DNA of 64,000 nt from contig NZ_OX424407.1 in NCBI RefSeq assembly GCF_949152215.1, positions 1,244,530 to 1,308,529 on the forward strand, given 5' to 3'. The translations under genes were made by a program, and so were the position numbers. Below the pieces are notes generated by a model, which ran no database searches, had not been told where the DNA came from, and was given only the letters and a program-made list of their open reading frames with translations. Of this stretch, positions 1-8,348 are shown piece after piece; the first letter of the stretch is position 1, and each line of letters opens with the position of its first letter. The stretch is from Lancefieldella sp. Marseille-Q7238 (GTDB lineage: Bacteria > Actinomycetota > Coriobacteriia > Coriobacteriales > Atopobiaceae).

Positions 1-63
1 GAAGTTCAGACCGTTTTTGCAAAAGCGGTCCGTATCTGCCTTGAGTGTGTGGGTATCGGGTAG
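1..63 (+). CDS. CD1871A-family CXXC peptide, C-terminal end only
   Basis: Frame 1 is open from the window edge to a TAG at 61-63. It ends in the residues KAVRICLECVGIG. A CLEC-[IV]-GIG tail is the hallmark of the short CD1871A-family proteins, which carry one membrane helix and a CxxC pair and usually sit beside a polyferredoxin and a TlpA-like protein. That is exactly the context here. The N-terminal helix lies outside the window. The role is presumed to be in extracytoplasmic thiol or methionine-sulfoxide repair; this is inference from neighbours. Confidence 0.7.
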   Translation, partial: EVQTVFAKAVRICLECVGIG

Positions 64-71
64 GTGCGCTC

Positions 72-1097
72 GTGAATAAGGTAGTTACCGGAGCGTGTAC
101 TCTTGGAAAGCGGGTATGGTCAGTTATCAGCAGGAGAGGAGTTGTGCAGGCATGCGCGGCCTTTCTTACGAATCCCCATATTCCCAATTTCATCAAAGGG
201 ACTATTTACACCGGCTCGGCAAAATCGGTCTGTGTACCTGGACTTAATTGCTATTCTTGTCCGGCGGCAACAGGGGCCTGTCCTATCGGAGCGTTTCAGG
301 CAGTAGTCGGCTCCTCCAAGTTCAGTTTTTCCTACTACATTACGGGTATTTTGATCTTGATTGGAACCCTTCTGGGGAGGTTTGTCTGCGGTTTTCTCTG
401 CCCCTTTGGCTGGGTGCAGGATCTGCTCAACAAAATCCCGTTTCCCAAGAAGTTTGGTACTAAAAAGCTCAAATGGCTGCGCTATCTGAAATACGTCATT
501 TTAATCGTGATGGTGTGGGCACTTCCGGCTTTGCTTCAAAACGCCGTAGGAATGGGTGACCCCTATTTTTGCAAGTACATCTGCCCGCAAGGCATACTTG
601 AGGGAGCGATTCCCCTCTCGCTTGCAGATGAGAGCATCAAAGCGGCTCTCGGCACGCTTTTTACGATGAAATTCAGTATCTTGGCGACAATCGTGCTTTT
701 GAGCGTTATGTTTTACCGCCCGTTCTGCAAATGGATCTGTCCTTTGGGGGCCTTCTATTCGCTGTTCAACCGGATTTCTATTTTGCAGTATCGCGTTGAT
801 ACGGACGCCTGTATCAAGTGTGGAAAATGTGCCCGTACGTGCAAGATGGATGTGGATATAACCAAGAACAACGCTGCGCTTGAATGTATCCGCTGCGGAG
901 AATGCATTAAAGCATGTCCGGTACACGCGATTGATTCAAAACTCATGTTGATGAACCGTGAGATTGCAGCGTCAAAGAAGGTTGCGGCGGCAAAGACCGC
1001 GGCAGCAAAGGCAGCAAGGAGCACGAAGACCGCGGCAGCAAGGAGCACGGCAGCGAAAGCTTCAAAACAAAAGGCCGCTGCAAAAGCGGCACGATAG
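72..1097 (+). CDS. Membrane polyferredoxin (NapH/CcoG-like 4Fe-4S protein)
   Basis: This is a multi-spanning membrane protein that probably passes electrons across the membrane to thiol-redox partners outside. Two CxxxCP segments (FVCGFLCPFGW near residue 115 and FCKWICPLGA near residue 230) follow transmembrane helices. They are followed by two classical ferredoxin motifs, CIKCGKCARTC and CIRCGECIKACP. The last 45 residues are an Ala/Lys-rich low-complexity tail that is unusual for the family. I prefer the GTG at 72, which has GGTAGG upstream and gives an N-terminus of family-like length; a GTG at 45 is in frame but has no ribosome site. It overlaps or abuts the CD1871A peptide and is followed by a TlpA-like lipoprotein. 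Confidence 0.85.
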   Translation: MNKVVTGACTLGKRVWSVISRRGVVQACAAFLTNPHIPNFIKGTIYTGSAKSVCVPGLNCYSCPAATGACPIGAFQAVVGSSKFSFSYYITGILILIGTLLGRFVCGFLCPFGWVQDLLNKIPFPKKFGTKKLKWLRYLKYVILIVMVWALPALLQNAVGMGDPYFCKYICPQGILEGAIPLSLADESIKAALGTLFTMKFSILATIVLLSVMFYRPFCKWICPLGAFYSLFNRISILQYRVDTDACIKCGKCARTCKMDVDITKNNAALECIRCGECIKACPVHAIDSKLMLMNREIAASKKVAAAKTAAAKAARSTKTAAARSTAAKASKQKAAAKAAR

Positions 1098-1248
1098 TAA
1101 AGCGAGAAGCGCTCTTGCGCTCTTATGAGGCGTGCGCCTCTTTGTAAAGGTATGAACCGTCCGACAGGTCGGAAATCATATGCAGGAAGTGTTACGAATA
1201 CGCAGGATGCGTACTACGTAGAAAGAAAGCGTCAGAAAGGAACCTGGT

Positions 1249-1893
1249 ATGAAAAAGTTCGCAATGAAACCACTGGTGTATGTTTTGGGAGTACTGATGG
1301 CATTCGCCCTGGTAGGCTGCAATGCAAATGCGAAAAAGGACACGGGATCAACGCCGTCAGCCTCAACCGCTGAGCAGCAGTCAAGCTCGTCCGATGTGCC
1401 GCCCGAGGCAGCTTCTAAACTTCACCTGAAGGACGGCGATACGTTCCCCACGCTCAAGGCGACCGACATTACTTCGGGAGAGACGTATGACAACGAGATG
1501 TTCAAGAAGAACAAGGTTACTGTTTTGTCATTCTGGTTCAACGGCTGCACAGGCTGCATAAAGGAAATGCCTTTGCTCCAGGAGCTCGCCGATAGGTACA
1601 AGGATAAGGGCGTCAATGTCTTAGGCGTAAACGCTGAAGCAGCGTATACTGACGACGCAAAGAAGGAAGCTCAGAATATCCTTACGAAGCAGGGTGTGAC
1701 CTATGGAAACATCGCTCTTGACCCCAAGAGTGACGCCGGTAAGGTCATTGAGGGCCTGACGGCATTCCCCACAACGATGGTTATCGATCAGAACGGCAAA
1801 CTCGTAGGTGATCCTATTACCGGCGGCGCTGAAAAACTCGACGGCAGCGAGCTCCAAAAGCGCGTTGAGCAGGCGCTCTCTCAGAGCAAGTAA
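1249..1893 (+). CDS. TlpA/ResA-like thioredoxin-fold lipoprotein
   Basis: The signal peptide ends in the lipobox LVGC, with the lipidated cysteine at residue 24. A Ser/Thr-rich linker and an AhpC-TSA/Redoxin fold follow. The active site is WFNGCTGCIKEMP with the redox pair Cys100/Cys103, and the cis-proline loop is AFPTTMVID. It should act outside the membrane as a disulfide reductase fed by the polyferredoxin upstream. This pairing is known from clusters that supply reducing power to extracellular methionine sulfoxide reductases, though no msr gene is visible in this window. The ribosome site AGAAAGGA precedes the ATG. Confidence 0.88.
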   Translation: MKKFAMKPLVYVLGVLMAFALVGCNANAKKDTGSTPSASTAEQQSSSSDVPPEAASKLHLKDGDTFPTLKATDITSGETYDNEMFKKNKVTVLSFWFNGCTGCIKEMPLLQELADRYKDKGVNVLGVNAEAAYTDDAKKEAQNILTKQGVTYGNIALDPKSDAGKVIEGLTAFPTTMVIDQNGKLVGDPITGGAEKLDGSELQKRVEQALSQSK

Positions 1894-1979
1894 ACCGTAT
1901 GTATATGCCGCAAGCGACTTGGCATGCTCGTCGGCATACTCTGTAATCGGTTAGGCTAGTATGTGAAAAAGGCTGTAAG

Positions 1980-2026
1980 GACCGCGTCCGAGTCAGGTGC
2001 CAGAAGGCCTGACTCGCGGCGCGGTC
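1980..2026 (+). other. Large two-part stem-loop between tlpA-like gene and response regulator
   Basis: GACCGCG (1980-1986) pairs with CGCGGTC (2020-2026), and CGAGTCAGG (1989-1997) pairs with CCTGACTCG (2008-2016), enclosing a 10-nt loop. No T-run follows, so it is not a classical intrinsic terminator. It could be a processing or attenuation structure that separates expression of the redox genes from the two-component genes. Both arms are exact in the sequence; the function is inference. Confidence 0.5.
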
Positions 2027-2090
2027 TGAGCAGCATCAGTAATGACGACATCACCTGTGTGCAGTGCGGTCAATGTGTGGAGGTTCGGAT

Positions 2091-2777
2091 TTGAAGATCC
2101 TTGTGGTAGAAGATGAGCGCGAACTTCTTACGTCTATCAGAGAAGGACTTGAGATTGACGGCTATTACGTTGACCTTCTCGACAACGGAACCGAAGCGCT
2201 TGAGATGGCCCAGATTGAGCAGTACGACCTCATTTTGCTCGACCTCAATCTTCCCGGCGTTGACGGCTTGGACCTTCTGCGCACGCTTCGAGAGCAGCAT
2301 TCTGAAACCAAGGTATTGATTCTTTCCGCCCGCTCATCGGTAAACGACCGTATCATCGGCTTGGATGCGGGGGCCGACGACTATCTGGTAAAGCCGTTTG
2401 CCTTTGGCGAGCTTGAGGCTCGTATCCGCAATCTTTTGCGGCGCGAATATACTCACGGAGAAACGTCGCTTGTATCGGGAGAACTTTGTCTTGATACGGC
2501 TGCCCGGCAGGTCTTTGTCAAGGGCGTCAAGGTAAACCTCACTAAAAAGGAATTGGCGATACTGGAATATCTTATGCGCCACGCAGGCACTGTAGTAAGC
2601 AGCGAAGAACTGCTGTCACATGCTTGGGATAGCAATGTAGATCCGTTCAGCAATTCCGTGCGAGTCCATATTTTTTCTGTAAGAAAAAAATTGCGAGAAG
2701 TGCTTGGATATGACCCGATTTTAAACAAAGTGGGAGAGGGCTATTACCTCAAGGAGGAGAGCGATGATACAGATTAG
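2091..2777 (+). CDS. OmpR-family response regulator
   Basis: The receiver domain has the acidic pair in VVEDE, phospho-acceptor Asp51 in LILLDLNLP, SAR at the switch position and LVKPF with the conserved lysine. It is followed by a winged-helix trans_reg_C domain. I chose TTG at 2091 because GGAGG at 2079-2083 lies 7 nt upstream and the protein then starts directly at the first strand (LKILVVEDE). It overlaps the histidine kinase by 14 nt, so the pair is translationally coupled. Its place after a thiol-redox cluster suggests control of envelope redox stress, but the regulon cannot be read from the sequence. Confidence 0.92.
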   Translation: MKILVVEDERELLTSIREGLEIDGYYVDLLDNGTEALEMAQIEQYDLILLDLNLPGVDGLDLLRTLREQHSETKVLILSARSSVNDRIIGLDAGADDYLVKPFAFGELEARIRNLLRREYTHGETSLVSGELCLDTAARQVFVKGVKVNLTKKELAILEYLMRHAGTVVSSEELLSHAWDSNVDPFSNSVRVHIFSVRKKLREVLGYDPILNKVGEGYYLKEESDDTD

Positions 2778-4014
2778 TGAGAAAATCACGAAGCCAATGC
2801 GATCGGTGCGTGCACGGCTCACCCTTCTTATGGTGGCTCTTCTCGTGTGTTGCTGCGCTGTGTTGACCTGGCTTGTATACCATTCAACCGCGCAGCTATT
2901 GGAAGTTGCCGCGGCAAACTCACTGCGGCGAGGAGACCTCTCCATTGTTTTGGATGTTGCTGGAATCGAACAGACGATTTTATCTGAGGCCTTACTCATT
3001 CTGGTGTTTGTGATTATCGTTGGAAGCTGCGCCTCATACGTTTTAGCAGGGCGCTATACCAAGCCTGTCAAACAACTTTCAGCCCACATGCGCGAAATTG
3101 TTCCGAACAGCCTTTCTCGCCCCATTGAAGTTGATGGAGGTGGCGAGGAGATCCAGGAGCTTGTGAAGTCGTTTAACCAGATGACAGAGCAGCTCGGTGA
3201 GGCGTTTGCCATGCAAAGCCGTTTTTCGGTCAGTGCGGCGCATGAGTTGAGAACCCCGCTTGCGGTACTTCGCACTCGGCTTGACGTGTTCAAGAAAAAG
3301 AAGCGCGAACAGAAAGAATACGATGAGCTCGTGAATACGATGGAGACCTACGTAGACCGTCTTTCCTCTCTCATTTCCAGCCTTTTGGAGCTTACGGCCA
3401 CCGGAGAGCTGTCTGATGTCGAAGACATCTCGCTTGACACAATGATTGAGACTGTTGTCTCTGATCTTGAGCCGATTGCGCAGGAGCATTCCGTTCGGGT
3501 CCAGACTCATGTGCAGCCTCTCGCGGTAAAAGGAAACGTCGATCTTTTGTATCGTGCGCTCTACAATCTTGTGGAAAATGCCATTCGATACAATCGCGAT
3601 GAAGGAACGGTGGATGTTGACCTTACGGCACAGGAGGATACGGCTGTAATCCGCATTGCCGATACGGGAGTAGGCATTGACCCTGAGGCGAGAGACCTCA
3701 TATTTGAGCCGTTCTATCGGGTAAACAAGTCTCGCTCGCGAGCCTTCGGAGGCGCCGGCATCGGTCTTTCTTTGGTCAAGGCTATTCTCAAGAGACATGA
3801 CGCTCACATTGCGGTGGATGGGAACGAGCCTCAAGGAACGGTGTTTACGGTTACATTTTCCAAGGACAAAATGGCTGGTGAAGCTGAGGAAGCAGTAGAT
3901 GAGCTTGCGACAGGCGAGTCTGAGATGACAGCAGATGTTCCCGAGATGACAAATGAAGTTGAGACAGCGGTAACAAATGAGCCAGGTGCGGCAGACGAGC
4001 CTTCGTCTGAGTAA
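2764..4014 (+). CDS. Sensor histidine kinase
   Basis: Two transmembrane helices (about residues 18-40 and 78-98) flank a short extracytoplasmic loop of under 40 residues. A HAMP linker, a HisKA helix with phospho-acceptor His160 (AAHELRTPLAVLR) and an HATPase_c domain follow, with N box NLVENAIRYN, G1 box DTGVGIDPE and G2 box GGAGIGLSLV. The loop is too small for a large ligand domain, so sensing is probably intramembrane. About 40 acidic residues rich in Glu, Thr and Met extend beyond the ATPase domain, which is unusual. It is the partner of the overlapping response regulator and ends 2 bp from the convergent GH32 gene. Confidence 0.92.
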   Translation: MIQISEKITKPMRSVRARLTLLMVALLVCCCAVLTWLVYHSTAQLLEVAAANSLRRGDLSIVLDVAGIEQTILSEALLILVFVIIVGSCASYVLAGRYTKPVKQLSAHMREIVPNSLSRPIEVDGGGEEIQELVKSFNQMTEQLGEAFAMQSRFSVSAAHELRTPLAVLRTRLDVFKKKKREQKEYDELVNTMETYVDRLSSLISSLLELTATGELSDVEDISLDTMIETVVSDLEPIAQEHSVRVQTHVQPLAVKGNVDLLYRALYNLVENAIRYNRDEGTVDVDLTAQEDTAVIRIADTGVGIDPEARDLIFEPFYRVNKSRSRAFGGAGIGLSLVKAILKRHDAHIAVDGNEPQGTVFTVTFSKDKMAGEAEEAVDELATGESEMTADVPEMTNEVETAVTNEPGAADEPSSE

Positions 4015-4016
4015 AC

Positions 4017-5468
4017 CTAAGCTTCAAGTGGGTAAACTGAAGCGCTCATGACATCAAAGTTTGAACGAATCCGTAGTTTGTTTTCTGATGGGAACCAGCG
4101 GGTGGAAAATACCTCAGCGCCATCGTTGGCGTAGACCTCAACACAGCTTGCATCAATAACGATACGAATATTGCGTAGGTCATCAAGGCGGATCCAGCGT
4201 TCGCTCCTGCCGGCTGAGGCGTCTCTACCCGCGTCAGTATCGGCAAAATGAATGCCAAAGGTACCACGCTCAAAAGAAATGCTCAATATATCGTTGAGCA
4301 TGAGACGGCCTGCGGTCGTACGAATTCCCTTCAGTTCGATATCAGCGCAAAGTCCGTCCAGCTCAAGGGTGGTGTCGTTTTTGAGGGACAGTGCGGCGCC
4401 GCGACGTTTTTTCAACTCACGCACAGGCACCTGATGCAGGACACCCGCGTCATCCGCGCTGATTTCGCGGGGGAGCGTCATGACATGGCAGCGGTCCATA
4501 CCTTCAGGAGCGCTTGTGTAACTTTCGTCGAACGTGCCCATCCAGCCAATGGAGATAGTGCGGCCGCTTTCGTCTTCGAAAATCTGTGGCGCGTAAAAAT
4601 CAAAGCCGTAATCCCATTCAACAAAGCTGTCAACGTTGACGGTTGTGGCATCAGCGACCTTCTCGCCTTGCGGAAGAGGGAAGTACCCCGCCTGCCACAT
4701 GTTATGCCAGCGGAACGTTTTTGAGGGGAGTCCCTGCGGACATACGGCGAGAAACTCATAGCCGTTCAACCGGCAGAGATTGGGGCACTCCCACATATAT
4801 CCGAAGGGTCGAGAAGAACCTTTGGTGTCAACGGGGCGAATGACCGTGCGCAGCTTCCAGTTTTCGCCTGAATCGGCGGAGTCATATACCAGCACGCAGC
4901 CGAAATCGCCACGCTCATCAACGTTGGGCGTATTGTGTTCGCCGCGCTCACGGGCCCCGAGCAGCATGTGAAGCAAACCGTCTTGCTCCCAAACCTTGGG
5001 ATCACGGACGTGCAGGGTACAGTTTTGGGGATAGTCAATATTGCGCAGAAGCACGTTTTTCTCGGAGAAATGAATACCATCTTCGCTGGTGACCATAATC
5101 TCGTTGGCTTCCCGGCCTTCATCGATATACTCGCCGATAGACGTATCGATGACGTTGCCCGTGTAGAAGACGCGCATGAGATCTCCGCCGTCAGGAGCGG
5201 CGCCGCGGTCGACCCATGCTGAACCTGAGAACACGCCGTCGCGGTCCTCGGCAATATCGGGTGAGAGTGCGATGCCCTGATCGGCCCAGCTGAGGAGGTC
5301 TTTGCTGACGCAGTGGCCCCAATATTTGAGCTCGTCTTCAGGCCACTTGGGGGCGTATTGATAAAAGGCGTGATACAGGCCTCTGAACTCGCAAAGACCA
5401 TTGGGATCGTTGAGCCAACCATTTCGAGGCTGAAGGTGCAATTGAGGATTCCAAAATAACTTGGACAT
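4017..5468 (-). CDS. Glycoside hydrolase family 32 (sucrose-6-phosphate hydrolase/fructosidase), copy B
   Basis: The enzyme should cleave the fructosyl bond of sucrose-6-phosphate or short fructans in the cytoplasm; no signal peptide is visible. It has the N-terminal GH32 five-blade propeller motifs WLNDPNG (nucleophile Asp), RDPKVW (transition-state Asp) and MWECPN (acid/base Glu), then a C-terminal beta-sandwich. I chose the ATG at 5468, preceded by AAAGGAG; in-frame codons further upstream add 33 residues without homology. It is the last gene of the scrA-scrK-GH32-GH32 array. Which of the two paralogues acts on sucrose-6-phosphate cannot be decided here. Confidence 0.92.
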   Translation of the reverse strand: MSKLFWNPQLHLQPRNGWLNDPNGLCEFRGLYHAFYQYAPKWPEDELKYWGHCVSKDLLSWADQGIALSPDIAEDRDGVFSGSAWVDRGAAPDGGDLMRVFYTGNVIDTSIGEYIDEGREANEIMVTSEDGIHFSEKNVLLRNIDYPQNCTLHVRDPKVWEQDGLLHMLLGARERGEHNTPNVDERGDFGCVLVYDSADSGENWKLRTVIRPVDTKGSSRPFGYMWECPNLCRLNGYEFLAVCPQGLPSKTFRWHNMWQAGYFPLPQGEKVADATTVNVDSFVEWDYGFDFYAPQIFEDESGRTISIGWMGTFDESYTSAPEGMDRCHVMTLPREISADDAGVLHQVPVRELKKRRGAALSLKNDTTLELDGLCADIELKGIRTTAGRLMLNDILSISFERGTFGIHFADTDAGRDASAGRSERWIRLDDLRNIRIVIDASCVEVYANDGAEVFSTRWFPSENKLRIRSNFDVMSASVYPLEA

Positions 5469-5570
5469 CGTGCTCCTTTGGATGGTGACAGCATGTCGAA
5501 CACAGCATATTAGCGAATGTCGCGACAGATGCAATAAGCAGATGCGTTTTGCGCAAAATCTCTGCACAAA

Positions 5571-5605
5571 CGTGCCACGACTGACGCAGGTCAGACCGTG
5601 GCACG
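5571..5605 (-). terminator. Stem-loop between the two GH32 genes
   Basis: CGTGCCACG (5571-5579) pairs with CGTGGCACG (5597-5605), and CTGAC pairs with GTCAG inside. On the minus strand it follows the stop codon of the GH32 gene at 5622 and is followed only by TTTG. It may be a weak terminator or an mRNA-stabilising hairpin that sets the ratio of the two hydrolases. Confidence 0.45.
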
Positions 5606-5621
5606 CTGAATAAAAAAGCTC

Positions 5622-7139
5622 TTAGCAATTCTGGAACGTGTAGCCGCCCATCTCATAGCCGCTGTGCTGTGCCGAGAAGGTCGATGTCACATGAAGCGTA
5701 TCGATATCCATGGGGAACCAGCGGGTAGTAAGCGTTACTTCTCCACCGTTGACAAACAGCTCGACAACGGAAGTGTCGACCATAAGGCGCATGCTTTCAA
5801 TCTTGCCCGCAGAAAGCGCGGAAAGCGGGAGCCGACGCAGGGTGCGGAAACGGCCCGCAGGTCCCAAAAAGACAAGCTCGGCGGTATCTCCGCGTACCAC
5901 GAACTCAAGATCTGCGTTGAGCAGGAGACGCCCTTCGCCCTGGATGTTGTCAATCGAAACGTCGCAGGTGCCTCCAGCGAAGGTAGCGCCAAGAGCGCCG
6001 TCCATGACAAACATATCGTAGCTGGATGATCCTACAAAGCCTGAAGCGCCGTGCGCGGCCTCAGGAGTAAAGGATACCGCCTTACCGCGGAGCGCGTTCA
6101 TTTCTTCTACCGGCCACTGGCAGACGCGGCCCGCCTCGTTAAGTGAAAGGACGCGCGGCATCGTAACAGTGTGAGCCCATTCACGCGTGGGAACGTCATA
6201 CTGGAATTCGATGTCAGGTACGCCAACCCAGCCGATAAGCAGAGAACGGCCCGTAGCATCCTCAAAGACTTGAGGAGCGTAAAAGTCAAAGCCGTAGTCA
6301 AGTTCAACAAAGCCACGCTCATCGATGCAGCGATAGGGAGCCTTCGCGTTCATGAGGTCCTTGTCGCCAGCCATTAAATCAATGAGCTTGGTATCGAGGG
6401 CAAAATAGCCTGAGTTGTAAATATTTTGGAACCGCAGATCTTCCTTCGATTTGCCTTGAGGACAGACAAAAAGGAACTCGCGCCCGTCAAGCGTGACAAG
6501 GTTCGGGCATTCCCACATGTAGCCGAACGCCCTGTCCGAAAGCGAGGTGCAGGTGCCCTCCAGCGTCCATGCGCGACCGTCTTCAGAGCGGTACAGCAAA
6601 ACGCAGCCGCGGTCGTCCATAGTGCGGGCGCCCAGCAGCATATGGAGCGCTCCGTCCTGTTCCCAAACCTTGGGGTCGCGAACGTGGTTGGAGCAATATG
6701 CGGGATAGCCATCATTGCCGAGCACCAGCTCTTTTGGACCAAAGTTCAGACCGTCTTCGGTGATAGTCAGCGTTTCGTTGGCGCGCCGACCGGAATAGTC
6801 GTAGTCGTGGTCACCTTCCTCCAGGAAGTTGCCCGTGTAGTAGCACCACATCTGGTTGTTTTTGATGATGGCGCTTCCCGAATAGGATCCGTTTGCGTCG
6901 AGCTCGCAGTCGGGCATGATGGCGCCACCGCAAAAGGTCCATGTGATGAGATCGGGGCTTGTCCAATGGCCCCAGCCGTGACCGCGCTTGGGCCAGCGGG
7001 GAACATATTGGTGAAAGACGTGATAGAGACCCTTAAAATAGCAGAGTCCGTTGGGATCGGTTATGTTACCGTTGGGCGCCTGCAGATGATATTTCAGACG
7101 CCAGTTATGCTTTGCTTCAAGGTTGATAAGCATTGCCAT
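5622..7139 (-). CDS. Glycoside hydrolase family 32 (sucrose-6-phosphate hydrolase/fructosidase), copy A
   Basis: This is a second GH32 enzyme of 505 residues with NITDPNG as the nucleophile motif, RDPKVWEQ and MWECPNLV. It lacks a signal peptide and is therefore likely cytoplasmic. It shares the motif order of the downstream copy but is clearly diverged (NITDPNG versus WLNDPNG at the active site), so substrate range probably differs, for example sucrose-6-phosphate versus kestose or inulin oligomers. The start at 7139 has GAGGAG seven bases upstream. It follows fructokinase after a 128-bp spacer holding two direct TGTTTAC repeats, which could bind a regulator. Confidence 0.92.
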   Translation of the reverse strand: MAMLINLEAKHNWRLKYHLQAPNGNITDPNGLCYFKGLYHVFHQYVPRWPKRGHGWGHWTSPDLITWTFCGGAIMPDCELDANGSYSGSAIIKNNQMWCYYTGNFLEEGDHDYDYSGRRANETLTITEDGLNFGPKELVLGNDGYPAYCSNHVRDPKVWEQDGALHMLLGARTMDDRGCVLLYRSEDGRAWTLEGTCTSLSDRAFGYMWECPNLVTLDGREFLFVCPQGKSKEDLRFQNIYNSGYFALDTKLIDLMAGDKDLMNAKAPYRCIDERGFVELDYGFDFYAPQVFEDATGRSLLIGWVGVPDIEFQYDVPTREWAHTVTMPRVLSLNEAGRVCQWPVEEMNALRGKAVSFTPEAAHGASGFVGSSSYDMFVMDGALGATFAGGTCDVSIDNIQGEGRLLLNADLEFVVRGDTAELVFLGPAGRFRTLRRLPLSALSAGKIESMRLMVDTSVVELFVNGGEVTLTTRWFPMDIDTLHVTSTFSAQHSGYEMGGYTFQNC

Positions 7140-7267
7140 GCCTGCACTCCTCTTCTTATTTTATATGGCTACGTTCGATTGTATCGTCGTGCAATCAACC
7201 CAAGGAAAACCGTTGTACGCATTGTTTACATGCTGTTTACGCGGAGTGCTCCTACGCTGGGGCGCCC

Positions 7268-8218
7268 TTACGCGAGGACGCTTTCGACCTCGTCCAGGGT
7301 GGGCATCGCGGGAATGCCGCCACGCCTTCTGACGCAGAGCGACGCCACGGCGTTTCCGAACTTCGCGCACGTTTTGACATCTTCAAGCGTAATGTCCGCC
7401 AGATCGACTCCGCTGTCCAAAAACGCGCAGAGGAAACCGCCCCAGAATGAATCTCCTGCCCCGGTGGTATCGACCGCCTCAACGGTAAAGGCGGGAACCA
7501 CCGCAACGCCCTCTTTGGTGGCCACGAGCACTCCTTCTCCACCGAGCGTTACGCAGACCACCTTCACCCCCTTGGCGAGAAGCGCTTCAGCGGCTTGGGC
7601 AGGGTCATCATGCCCGGTGAGCAAAGTAGTTTCTTCCTCGTTGATTTTAACGAGGTCCATGTACGCGACGACAGACTGCATATGCGTGCTTGCAGTGACC
7701 GGGTCGCTCCAAAGACTTGCGCGATAGTTGGGATCGTACGAAAGAATGCAGCCGGCGTTTTTCGCCACTTTTAGAGCGTCGATGGTAGCGCTGCGCGCCG
7801 GCTCATCGGTGAGAGAGAGCGAGCCTACATGAAAAACACGGCTCTTCTCGATAATATCGGTACGAATCTCTTCAGATGTAAGCTGCGTATCCGCTCCCGG
7901 TTTACGGGCAAAAGAAAACGTCCGCTCGCCCTCTTCGGAAAGGGCGACAAAAGCGAGGGTTGTGAAGTAGTTTGGATCGGAGATGAGGCCGTCACAGTTG
8001 ACATCGGCAGTGACAAGGGTGGCGCGGAGAAAATCTCCATGCATGTCGGTTCCCACTTTGCCGATGAAAGCCGTACTTTTGCCAAGGCGCTCAAGCGCTA
8101 CCAGAACGTTTGCGGGAGCGCCACCGGGATTGCGTTCAAAGAGCTTCTGGCCGGCCGGAGAGATGCCGGCATCGGTAAAGTCAATGAGCAGTTCGCCCAG
8201 TGCCGTGACGGAAAACAT
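7268..8218 (-). CDS. scrK: PfkB-family fructokinase
   Basis: A ribokinase-fold sugar kinase of 316 residues. The N-terminal signature (FSVTALGELLIDF, then NPGGAPANVLVALERLG) and the C-terminal signature DTTGAGDSFWGGFL with catalytic Asp are intact. It would phosphorylate the fructose released when the GH32 enzymes cleave sucrose-6-phosphate, feeding fructose-6-phosphate to glycolysis. AAAGGAG lies 7 nt before the ATG. It sits between scrA and the GH32 genes on the same strand. The gene symbol is by context; enzymes of this family can prefer other sugars. Confidence 0.88.
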   Translation of the reverse strand: MFSVTALGELLIDFTDAGISPAGQKLFERNPGGAPANVLVALERLGKSTAFIGKVGTDMHGDFLRATLVTADVNCDGLISDPNYFTTLAFVALSEEGERTFSFARKPGADTQLTSEEIRTDIIEKSRVFHVGSLSLTDEPARSATIDALKVAKNAGCILSYDPNYRASLWSDPVTASTHMQSVVAYMDLVKINEEETTLLTGHDDPAQAAEALLAKGVKVVCVTLGGEGVLVATKEGVAVVPAFTVEAVDTTGAGDSFWGGFLCAFLDSGVDLADITLEDVKTCAKFGNAVASLCVRRRGGIPAMPTLDEVESVLA

Positions 8219-8259
8219 ATGTTGGCTCCTTTGTCCGTACTTCGTATACAGGATTATAT

Positions 8260-8295
8260 GGGGCGCACCGCAGTGCGTTTCTGCTTGTGCGCCCC
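8260..8295 (-). promoter_or_regulatory. GC-rich hairpin and TATAAT upstream of fructokinase
   Basis: GGGGCGCAC (8260-8268) and GTGCGCCCC (8287-8295) form a 9-bp stem in the scrA-scrK spacer. On the minus strand it is followed immediately by ATATAATCC, so TATAAT could be a -10 element for scrK, though no good -35 is seen. There is no T-run, so a terminator role is weak. It may let fructokinase and the hydrolases be expressed separately from scrA. Confidence 0.35.
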
Positions 8296-8348
8296 GTGTG
8301 ATGGCGTTGTGCTTACGTAATCGCTTATCTCATCGTTTACGCAGGCGG

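Noticed and set aside
6426-7727. 433-codon plus-strand frame across the GH32 and fructokinase genes
   Set aside because: It crosses two well-supported minus-strand genes and the spacer between them; composition is that of an antisense shadow.
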